Shown: piece after piece, positions 56,304 through 64,000 of the stretch
How positions within the stretch are numbered: position 1 is the stretch's first letter
Layout: each line of letters begins with the position of its first letter
Translations under genes and position numbers: made by a program
The notes under the pieces: model-generated
Told to the model about the DNA's origin: nothing
The model's input: the letters and a program-made list of their open reading frames with translations, nothing else
Databases searched by the model: none
Assembly (NCBI GenBank): GCA_024690665.1
Contig: JAILOU010000007.1
Location: 18,595 to 82,594 of the forward strand
Length of the DNA stretch: 64,000 bases
From: Eubacterium sp.
GTDB lineage: Bacteria > Bacillota > Clostridia > Lachnospirales > Lachnospiraceae
Reading direction: 5' to 3'

Positions 56304-56777
56304 CTAATCACCCATATTCCCTTTCGTTTTGTTGTAGCCTTTGGCATAGGCGTTGTAGCGCGCAATCGTTTCGCGTTCTAGGTCATCAAGATTTCGATAG
56401 CCACTGCCTTTTAGTGAAATCATCCGAATGCGAAAATCATCGCCGTAGATATAATCGGCATAGACATCTCCATTGCCCTTGCCGGTAAAGTGTGAGTTCA
56501 CTCTGGAAAATACCCGCACAGACTGTCCCACATAATACAGATTGCGGCTTCTGTTGAAGATGATATAGATGCCTTCGAAGTTCGGCGCATCCACATAGTC
56601 CTCTTCGCGAATCGCAAAAAACTCATCTACTGTCAGTTCTTTCTTGCCATGAAGGAGTTTTCGCATTCTTCGCTTCTCCCGGTGACGATAGCGAAATCGC
56701 ACAATTACAAATACGATATATAAGATGATTACGACCGCCACAAAGGCAATAATATTGTCCGGTATATTACTTAGCAA
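56304..56777 (-). CDS. GIY-YIG nuclease-family protein with N-terminal TM segment
   Basis: TM IIAFVAVVIILYIVFVIVRF; GIYIIFNRSRNLYYVGQSVRVFSRVNSHF; LERETIARYNA. Confidence 0.88.
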   Translation of the reverse strand: MLSNIPDNIIAFVAVVIILYIVFVIVRFRYRHREKRRMRKLLHGKKELTVDEFFAIREEDYVDAPNFEGIYIIFNRSRNLYYVGQSVRVFSRVNSHFTGKGNGDVYADYIYGDDFRIRMISLKGSGYRNLDDLERETIARYNAYAKGYNKTKGNMGD

Positions 56778-58218
56778 GTCTTCGTAACACTTCCTTTGTC
56801 AGATTCCAGGTTCTTTCTACACTCTTCACATCCATATGCTCCTTTGGCGTGTGAATGTCCAATAGATCCGGTCCGTAAGAGACGCAATCGAGCTGCGGCA
56901 TCTTTCCCACAAATATACCACATTCCACGCCGGCATGCATCGTTTCAATGATTGGTTTATGCCCATACTGCTCTTCAAACACTTCCACCATCAACTCACG
57001 AAGCGGCGAGTCCATACGATATTCCCAGCCCGGATAGTCTCCTTCGCACGCAAGAAAACCGCCAATTGTCTCCATCAGATTCTCAAGGCGCATTAGCATC
57101 TCACGCTTTTCCGAATCCACACTGCTTCGCACGGAATACGAATACACAGCTTCATCGCTTGTCATCGTCATAATACCAAGATTAAGTGAGGTCTGCACAA
57201 GTCCTTCCACATCCGGATTCATTCTCTGGATACCGCGCGGCGCATTGATAATCGCCGTCACAAAATTGCGCGCTGACTGCTCGGTCAAAACCATCTCCTG
57301 CACACGCTTTCCCTCTACAAGATGAATGCTCACACCCGGATCGGTAACCTTGTATTCACCGGAATATATCGCCTGCACTTTTGCCACTGCCGCCTTAAGC
57401 GCATTTACCTCTTCCTTTGGCACAAGCAATCCGGCCGTTGCCTTTCTTACGATTGCATTATCTTTTAATCCACCCTCAGCGCTTACGATTCCAAACGAAA
57501 CCTCTTTTCCAAGAAGATACAGCGCACGTCCAAGCAGATTGTCGGCATTGCCGCGTCCCTTATCAATCTCCATACCGGAGTGTCCACCTTCTAGTCCGTC
57601 AATGATCAGCTCGCACAAGATGCCCTGCTCCATCCTGCGCTCGAGTGGCAGGTGACAAATTGCCGTCACTCCGCCGGCGCAGCCTGTTAAAAAATGTCCT
57701 TCCTCCTCAGAGTCAAGATTTAACATGCGCTCAGCCTTTAAGTCTGCCGTATCAAGCGCAGTCGCACCAAGAAGTCCAATCTCCTCATCTACGGTAAGCA
57801 CCACTTCCAATGGCGGATGTTCTAAGGAGTCATCTTCTAGGATTGCAAGCGCATACGCAACCGCAATTCCATCATCTGCGCCAAGCGTCGTGCCCTTCGC
57901 CGAGATGATCCCATCTTCTACCTGAAGGCTCAGCCCCTGCGTGTTAAAATCAATCTCGCAGCCTTCCTCCTTTTCACATACCATGTCCATGTGCCCTTGA
58001 ATCATCACCGCCGGCTTGTCCTCGGCACCCTTACTTGCTGCCTTTCGAATCACAACATTGCCCGCTTCATCTTGTCTATAATCAAGTCCATGCGCTCTTG
58101 CAAACTCTACGAGGTAATCACTGATTGCCTGCGTCTGCCTTGAGCCATGCGGAATCTTACAGATTTCCTCAAAGTAATAAAATACTCTCTTTGGCTCGAG
58201 TCCTTCTAATACTGCCAT
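56767..58218 (-). CDS. pepD: Aminoacyl-histidine dipeptidase (PepD, M20)
   Basis: MAVLEGLEPKRVFYYFEEICKIPHGSRQTQAISDYL, MIQGHMDMVCEKE, TLGADDGIAVAYALAIL, LTVDEEIGLLGA. Confidence 0.93.
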   Translation of the reverse strand: MAVLEGLEPKRVFYYFEEICKIPHGSRQTQAISDYLVEFARAHGLDYRQDEAGNVVIRKAASKGAEDKPAVMIQGHMDMVCEKEEGCEIDFNTQGLSLQVEDGIISAKGTTLGADDGIAVAYALAILEDDSLEHPPLEVVLTVDEEIGLLGATALDTADLKAERMLNLDSEEEGHFLTGCAGGVTAICHLPLERRMEQGILCELIIDGLEGGHSGMEIDKGRGNADNLLGRALYLLGKEVSFGIVSAEGGLKDNAIVRKATAGLLVPKEEVNALKAAVAKVQAIYSGEYKVTDPGVSIHLVEGKRVQEMVLTEQSARNFVTAIINAPRGIQRMNPDVEGLVQTSLNLGIMTMTSDEAVYSYSVRSSVDSEKREMLMRLENLMETIGGFLACEGDYPGWEYRMDSPLRELMVEVFEEQYGHKPIIETMHAGVECGIFVGKMPQLDCVSYGPDLLDIHTPKEHMDVKSVERTWNLTKEVLRRLAK

Positions 58219-58256
58219 ATATGTTCCTTCTTTCCAATTAAGTACTTCTATATTTA

Positions 58257-58286
58257 CCGAAATCGATTTCGGCGAAATTAATTTCG
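58257..58286. promoter_or_regulatory. Two adjacent palindromic sites upstream of pepD
   Basis: CGAAATCGATTTCG (58258-58271) and CGAAATTAATTTCG (58273-58286), 15-bp spacing. Confidence 0.75.
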
Positions 58287-58369
58287 GTATTTTTATCATA
58301 ACCACCTCTATGCAATAAAACAAGGACCATTCTTTCGAACAGTCCCTGACTTTACGCACTATATTTAGT

Positions 58370-59158
58370 TTAAAATACGTCTTTTTCCTCTGCATAAACC
58401 TTTGGAAGGATTGCTGCAAGATTCGTAAACTCCTTAATATTGTGAGCAAATAATCCCTTAGGAGCAATGTCCGGTACGCGGGCACCTTCCGGTAAAGCAC
58501 GCTCAACCTTACGATCCTCTGTCAGACGATATCCAATCCAGAATCTTGAACAGAACATGACGCCATCCTTATATGGATACCACTTATGCGTCATAGCAGC
58601 TGCCAGCGAACTAAGTCCGACTGCACATACCAAAGACTCACACTGATCGGTTCCGATAATGGAAGTGTCATATCCAAAGTCTGCCGGATTCATAAACTGC
58701 AGCATCAAAAATTCCGGTCCCGGTCCGACATCTTCCATAATATAATGTGTTACGCCCCAAGTCTTCTGGTTCATCGGTACGTTCGGGTCCACTACATAAT
58801 CTGCCTTATCAGCTCTTGCAAAATAATGATCTTCCGGATCCCAGATCTTATAACGAAGATCGGAACCAACAGAATGCCATGCAAACCACCAATCCAGCAT
58901 CTCACCTGTTACGCCCGGCATGTAGGTTTCATTTGCAACAAAACCAATGCCGTCATCCATAACACCATAACCGATATGCAGATAATCATCGTCCTTACCT
59001 GCCAGGAATAAATCCTTCTTTTCAATCGGTACGCAGGTTCCCTGTGACTGATTCTCTAAAAGAGCCAGTTTCTCCGGTGGAATCGGAGCCAGGTCCTGTT
59101 CAAAGTACTTGTAATAGGAAAGATTCTTCTCTTCTTGTGATACACCTACTTTTTTCAT
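58370..59158 (-). CDS. DAPG/phloretin-hydrolase-like protein
   Basis: EMLDWWFAWHSVGSDLRYKIWDPEDHYFARAD and HYIMEDVGPGPEFLMLQFMNPADFGYD resemble the DAPG hydrolase family. Confidence 0.65.
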   Translation of the reverse strand: MKKVGVSQEEKNLSYYKYFEQDLAPIPPEKLALLENQSQGTCVPIEKKDLFLAGKDDDYLHIGYGVMDDGIGFVANETYMPGVTGEMLDWWFAWHSVGSDLRYKIWDPEDHYFARADKADYVVDPNVPMNQKTWGVTHYIMEDVGPGPEFLMLQFMNPADFGYDTSIIGTDQCESLVCAVGLSSLAAAMTHKWYPYKDGVMFCSRFWIGYRLTEDRKVERALPEGARVPDIAPKGLFAHNIKEFTNLAAILPKVYAEEKDVF

Positions 59159-59258
59159 TAAAATACCTCCTAGCCATCAATAACATTATTATAATATGTT
59201 TTTGCCCACTTTGCCATTTCCCAAATATGCCAATTTCTTTTGTGATTGATTACTATAT

Positions 59259-59636
59259 TTAATCAATCGTAGCAATCACTTCAATCTCCACAAGTGCATC
59301 CTTCGGAAGTCGTGCGACCTGCACGCAGGATCTTGCCGGATAATCCTTGGTAAAATAAGCGCCATAGATTTCATTTACCTTACCAAAATCGTTCATGTCC
59401 GCAATGTAAATCGTCGTCTTTACCACGTGGTTCATATCAGAACCCGCACCTTCTAAGATGTGCTTTATATTGTCGAGCGATTGCTTTGTCTGCGCCTCGA
59501 TTCCCTCCGGAAGCGTTCCATCCTGTGGATTTAATCCGAGCTGTCCGGATAAAAACAATAAGTTCCCTGTCTGTACGGCATGCACATATGGTCCAAGCGC
59601 TGCCGGTGCGCCTTCTACTTCAAATGTTTTTTTCAT
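59259..59636 (-). CDS. ridA: RidA family deaminase
   Basis: GPYVHAVQTGNLLFLSGQLGLNPQDGTLPEGIEAQTKQSLDNIKHILEGAG ... CVQVARLPKDALVEIEVIA. Confidence 0.96.
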   Translation of the reverse strand: MKKTFEVEGAPAALGPYVHAVQTGNLLFLSGQLGLNPQDGTLPEGIEAQTKQSLDNIKHILEGAGSDMNHVVKTTIYIADMNDFGKVNEIYGAYFTKDYPARSCVQVARLPKDALVEIEVIATID

Positions 59637-60604
59637 GATTTTAGTTCCTCCTGACTTGCTTTTATCTTATCATATTTCTTCACGTGGTTGATAAAGAAGA
59701 TTCCCGCACTTACGAAGATGAGCGCGATAAGTGTCATAATGCCAAGTCCGCTGTCAGAGCCAAGTATCACAGCCGACAAGATCGTGCCAATCACCGGAAT
59801 CAAAAAGGAAAATGCACTGATTCTTGAAACATTATTGTACTTGATCAAGACGCTCCATACGGTATATGCCACCGACGAAATCAGTGCCATATAAATCAGC
59901 AAGATGACACCGCCTGCGGATGGTCTTGCCAGGTGTCCGCCACATAGTACGCCTACAATCATCATAACGAATCCACCAAAGGCAAATTGATACCCGCTTA
60001 GCATAATCGGATCTTCCTTGCCGGAAAATAATTTCACCAAAATCGAAGATGTCGCACTTGATACCGTAGAAATAATCATCAGCGTATCTCCGACAAGATG
60101 CAGCCCTGCTCCTGCCATCAGACCGCTTAAGTTCACGACAACAAGTCCCGCCACTGCAAGTACGCAGCCAAGCGCCTTAGACGCCGTCATCTTCTCATAG
60201 CGAAAGATCAGGCATGCTCCGATGATGACAAACAAGCCTGTGCAGCCCGAGATAATCGAACCGTTTACCGCGCTGGTTCTGGCCAGTCCCACGTAAAAGA
60301 AGATGTATTGTCCAATCGTCTGTGCCAGGGCGAGCGCCCCAATCTTCGGAAGCGATGCCTTCGTCGGGATTAACAACCTTTTGCTGATCAGGCTTCCAAA
60401 GATGACAGTCAATATCCCCGCCAAAAAGAAGCGAATGCCCGCAAATAAAATCTGCGATGCGCTGTCTCCTGCCCCGACTTCGAATATCTGATATCCTACC
60501 TTAATACAAGGAAACGCGCTTCCCCATAAGATAGTTGAAATCATCGCTCCGAGCACGACTACTTTTCTTTTTTGAAATAATTGCTTTTTTTGTTCTCTTT
60601 CCAT
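59633..60604 (-). CDS. EamA/DMT-family transporter
   Basis: ILWGSAFPCIKVGYQIF ... ten-TM pattern with two EamA repeats (STILWGSAFP; ALISSVAYTVWSVLIKY). Confidence 0.93.
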   Translation of the reverse strand: MEREQKKQLFQKRKVVVLGAMISTILWGSAFPCIKVGYQIFEVGAGDSASQILFAGIRFFLAGILTVIFGSLISKRLLIPTKASLPKIGALALAQTIGQYIFFYVGLARTSAVNGSIISGCTGLFVIIGACLIFRYEKMTASKALGCVLAVAGLVVVNLSGLMAGAGLHLVGDTLMIISTVSSATSSILVKLFSGKEDPIMLSGYQFAFGGFVMMIVGVLCGGHLARPSAGGVILLIYMALISSVAYTVWSVLIKYNNVSRISAFSFLIPVIGTILSAVILGSDSGLGIMTLIALIFVSAGIFFINHVKKYDKIKASQEELKS

Positions 60605-60638
60605 AACGCTACAAGGTTACTCTTTTCTATGCGTTATG

Positions 60639-61301
60639 TCAATTCAATAATCCGTCCTCTATTCGATATGTTGTATTGCAGCAATTTGCCACACTTTCAT
60701 CATGAGTTACAATGATGAGAGTCTTTCCTTCTTTATGTAACTGCATAAAAACATCCATAATTTCTTTTGACGTTTTTTTATCCAAAGCTCCCGTAGGTTC
60801 ATCGCACAATAAGATATCCGCATCATTTACTATGGCTCTTGCAATCGCTACTCGTTGTTTTTGTCCTCCGGATAGATTCGTTGGAGTTGTCTTCCATTTT
60901 TCCTCTATCCCTACTTTTTTTAATGCTTCCATGGCCCTATTTATCATTTCTTTGCGAGGTATCTTTTGATATCTCATCGGCAACATCACATTTTTAAGTA
61001 CACTCTCATCCATAAGCAAGGCAAAGTTTTGCATTACAAATCCAATATTTTTATTTCTAAGACGAGCTTTTTCTTTAATAGAATATTTTTGGATTGCCTT
61101 CCCCTCTAGCTCGTACTCACCTTCGGTTGCATCACATAATGTTCCGATAATGTGCAAAAGGGTCGTTTTTCCACTTCCACTGGTCCCCATAATTGATATA
61201 GAGTCCCCTTTATCTATATCCATAGAGACCCCTTTTAGGGCATGCACAATGTTATCTCCATTACCATAGCTTTTTTTCACATTTCTCAAACTAATTTGCA
61301 T
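60639..61301 (-). CDS. ABC transporter ATP-binding protein (MacB/LolD-like)
   Basis: ISIMGTSGSGKTTLLHIIGTL, LSGGQKQRVAIARAIVNDADILLCDEPTGALD. Confidence 0.96.
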   Translation of the reverse strand: MQISLRNVKKSYGNGDNIVHALKGVSMDIDKGDSISIMGTSGSGKTTLLHIIGTLCDATEGEYELEGKAIQKYSIKEKARLRNKNIGFVMQNFALLMDESVLKNVMLPMRYQKIPRKEMINRAMEALKKVGIEEKWKTTPTNLSGGQKQRVAIARAIVNDADILLCDEPTGALDKKTSKEIMDVFMQLHKEGKTLIIVTHDESVANCCNTTYRIEDGLLN

Positions 61302-62458
61302 TACCCTTTTTCTCCAATCGTTTCAACAATTTTCATGTGTTTCATATAATAGTTTGCGTACAAAGCAACCAATATCAATTCAGCAGATGCTATGCATATC
61401 AATAACAATGTTTCCATGTGTAATCCATAAAAAACTAAAGTAACGACCACTCCTGCTGTCAGCATGCATACAAATTGAAACAGGCTTCGAATAAGTAAAT
61501 CCCTTTCTGTTGCTCCGCAAAGTAGATGCACCGCATAATCATACGAGGATTCTTTTATTAAACTAATCATTCCACACACTATTCCTATGTACGAAAAAAA
61601 CAAAAGTATCCCCCCAATCGTACCATAAAGTACGAGATTTTGTAGCACATTCTCGCTTACATGATTTAGCTGTCTTGAGTAGCTTTGCAAATACATATCT
61701 AATAATTTATTTTCGCTATTATACAAAACAACTTCTTGCAATTCCTTAGCAGAATCCGCTTCAAATTGACAAGAAAACACGAAATCTATCATTTCATCAT
61801 TTTCCTCCATATCTAAATAAGCCGGTATTACAATCTTTTGATCCAAGCTTTGAGTTGATGCTCCTTGCGTCGGCTGTGCATATTTCGAATTCTTTGGAAA
61901 AAATGCAATAATCATATATTGTTCCCCATAATCATCTGTGATTACATCTCCCACACGATACTGCTTATGAAAATCACTTCCTGCAATCGCCGGTTTAATT
62001 GTATTTAACTGATTCTCATAACTCATTTTTTTCAGCGTGAATAGCTTATCTATATCTATATCTTCTTCTATCCCTTGCAGATTATATTGTTCCAAAAAAT
62101 CCTTTGTGACTGATATTCTTTCAACTGACTCTTCATTTAATGTTATTGAGTATTCATCATTAAATACCCGATAATTTGCTTCTCCTTCCAAAATACGTTT
62201 GACTAATTCTTGCAAATTATCTGTGTATTGTTCCTGTTCAAGTTCTGCATATCTTTCATCCTCTATATTATTTCTAAACACATAGATTTCTTTACCTTCC
62301 CGCATCTTATCTATATAATACCGATACTGCTGATAATCAAATATCACATGAAACATTGATGCGAGAAAAACAAATGATAATAAAACCTGAACAAGACGAA
62401 AGATAAACCCAACTAGATTCTTTCTAATCCCATCTATTCCAAATATAATATTTTTCAT
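61301..62458 (-). CDS. ABC transporter permease-like membrane protein
   Basis: N-terminal TM, large extracytoplasmic domain, three C-terminal TMs (FtsX-like layout); overlaps ATPase start. Confidence 0.7.
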   Translation of the reverse strand: MKNIIFGIDGIRKNLVGFIFRLVQVLLSFVFLASMFHVIFDYQQYRYYIDKMREGKEIYVFRNNIEDERYAELEQEQYTDNLQELVKRILEGEANYRVFNDEYSITLNEESVERISVTKDFLEQYNLQGIEEDIDIDKLFTLKKMSYENQLNTIKPAIAGSDFHKQYRVGDVITDDYGEQYMIIAFFPKNSKYAQPTQGASTQSLDQKIVIPAYLDMEENDEMIDFVFSCQFEADSAKELQEVVLYNSENKLLDMYLQSYSRQLNHVSENVLQNLVLYGTIGGILLFFSYIGIVCGMISLIKESSYDYAVHLLCGATERDLLIRSLFQFVCMLTAGVVVTLVFYGLHMETLLLICIASAELILVALYANYYMKHMKIVETIGEKG

Positions 62459-62471
62459 TTCTATCCCGATT

Positions 62472-63530
62472 CTAATATCTTCTAATATCCATCTTTCCGC
62501 TGTTTCTTATCATAAAATAACGAATATTCAGTGTTATGATTCCTATCACAAATACAAACAACACACCACTCAACATATTGCCTAAACGAATACGATTATC
62601 AAAGATTCCTGCAAAAATTTGAAAGTACTCAATCTTTGAAAATGCTCTATAAATAATCAAATCAATTATGCAACCAACCATAGCCGCTATTGTGAACACA
62701 ATGCAAAATCGTTTCATCATTAATTTTAAATTACTAAAATCATGTGCTCCTACAAGCTTCCGAACGCTAAATTCATATATTGAGTTTCGAATCCAACTAT
62801 CCATGAATCCAACGCAGTTTACACATATAACAATCGCCACAATCAAAATCACAACTGCATAGACATCTCGTACTACAATTTCTTCCGTTGTCTTTACTCC
62901 CGACCATTCAACCGGTTGAACTGCTTTTACTTTATTGGCAACTGATTTTTCGACCTTTTTTAAATCAGTTGGCGTCTCAAAATCGCATAACATATACTCA
63001 TAATTACAATCTTTTCTAGTCACATCTGAATTCAGATTTATATAATACGCTGTATCTGACATACCATCTTTTTTTAAATCTTCAAAAGTGCCAATCACTC
63101 GATATTGTTGTCCATTTGACTGTATAAATCGTTCTCCATTCTCTTCAATGCAAATCTCCATTTCATCCTGATTCACAAGAGCCACCGGTTCGTTATCAGA
63201 TTTCATATCTTTTGTAAGATTAGCACCTATTTCCTTGAAGAATGAATTCGTAAAATTCGTTGCCTTTCCATCTGACCAATTATATAAAAATGTTATATGT
63301 AACATCTTTTGCGTATCCATTGTATTCAACAAGTCTCCAATTGACATCTTTTCATTATCGAAGTGTATACTAAAATAATATTCTGACAGATAATCTGCAT
63401 CCTTCTCCTCATGATAATAAGGATAGAATAAAGACGAAATGGATAAAATGAAAATGGCGACTCCCATCGCCATTATCCCAAAAAGTATTTTATTCTTTTT
63501 TAAAAGATTTACTTGTATGTCCATCTCCAT
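62472..63530 (-). CDS. ABC transporter permease-like membrane protein
   Basis: MEMDIQVNLLKKNKILFGIMAMGVAIFILSISSLFYPYY... with C-terminal TM triplet; same operon. Confidence 0.65.
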   Translation of the reverse strand: MEMDIQVNLLKKNKILFGIMAMGVAIFILSISSLFYPYYHEEKDADYLSEYYFSIHFDNEKMSIGDLLNTMDTQKMLHITFLYNWSDGKATNFTNSFFKEIGANLTKDMKSDNEPVALVNQDEMEICIEENGERFIQSNGQQYRVIGTFEDLKKDGMSDTAYYINLNSDVTRKDCNYEYMLCDFETPTDLKKVEKSVANKVKAVQPVEWSGVKTTEEIVVRDVYAVVILIVAIVICVNCVGFMDSWIRNSIYEFSVRKLVGAHDFSNLKLMMKRFCIVFTIAAMVGCIIDLIIYRAFSKIEYFQIFAGIFDNRIRLGNMLSGVLFVFVIGIITLNIRYFMIRNSGKMDIRRY

Positions 63531-63628
63531 GTCCCTTTCATTCCTCCGTAAAATACTAATTATGATACGAAGCAATTGTAACAAACACGAATTTTTAATC
63601 AATGCGTTTTGTCGTTAACGGTCATATT

Positions 63629-64000
63629 TCATCCCGAACGGTCTGCATATTTCAAAATCACTTCCGTACAAAACCTTTGTTCTTTAATGTTCATCTTGTA
63701 TTTTCCATCATATTTTTTTATAATCTCTTTCATATTTCGAAGTCCAAACCCATGATTCCTATTGTCCTTTTTTGATGTGACAATTTCTCCATTAGAATCT
63801 GTAAGTAATTTCCCATCATATGAATTCTCCATACTCATAGACAAATAACACTTCCCTTGCTCTATATGAAATCGTATCTCGCCGTCCTTAGTTTTCTGAG
63901 ACGCCTCCGATGCATTTTTTATAAGATTTGCACAAAGTGTACACAAATCCCTTTCCTCTATTAACAAATTGTTATTCACATACCCCGAAACTTCTATATC
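63629..64000 (-). CDS. GHKL-domain sensor histidine kinase, C-terminal part (truncated by window edge)
   Basis: LCTLCANLIKNASEASQKTKDGEIRFHIEQG ... NHGFGLRNMKEIIKKYDGKYKMN; frame stays open upstream to 64000. Confidence 0.85.
   Translation of the reverse strand, partial: DIEVSGYVNNNLLIEERDLCTLCANLIKNASEASQKTKDGEIRFHIEQGKCYLSMSMENSYDGKLLTDSNGEIVTSKKDNRNHGFGLRNMKEIIKKYDGKYKMNIKEQRFCTEVILKYADRSG

Overview
AT-rich bacterial chromosomal window; gene content suggests an anaerobic, motile Firmicute, probably Lachnospiraceae (taxonomy is inference). Main blocks: (1) ~1-7.8 kb, nonulosonate/flagellin-glycosylation genes: a TPR + alkaline-phosphatase-superfamily protein running off the left edge, a NeuB-like synthase without a SAF domain, a NeuA-HAD phosphatase fusion, two CgeB-like glycosyltransferases and a Maf/DUF115 protein. 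(2) ~7.8-20.9 kb, a flagellar cluster: two Cys-containing flagellins, an export chaperone, fliS, fliD, flaG, csrA, fliW, flgL, two flgK paralogues, flgN, flgM. (3) exoIII and an SDR. (4) ~23-41.9 kb, a complete glycyl-radical diol-dehydratase bacterial microcompartment (BMC) locus: GRE and activase, at least six shell proteins, PduL, PduP, PduQ, PduS, EutJ and EutP homologues, metK, a PocR-type histidine kinase with an AraC-type response regulator, and a MIP channel. It also holds a second acylating-ALDH homologue with its catalytic Cys replaced, and a BMC shell protein with an 18-bp-repeat-encoded Lys/Glu/Pro tail. (5) nifJ, then bioB-bioY with a BirA-like operator. (6) An AAA ATPase gene preceded by three 29-bp-period direct repeats overlapping its promoter. 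(7) A lactococcin-972-like bacteriocin/DUF1430/ABC module, an MFS transporter, fba, a di-Mop protein, a membrane-anchored GIY-YIG protein, pepD, a DAPG/phloretin-hydrolase-like gene, ridA, an EamA transporter, and an ABC exporter next to a GHKL kinase running off the right edge. No rRNA, tRNA or CRISPR array was recognised. All family calls are from reading motifs; no searches were run.
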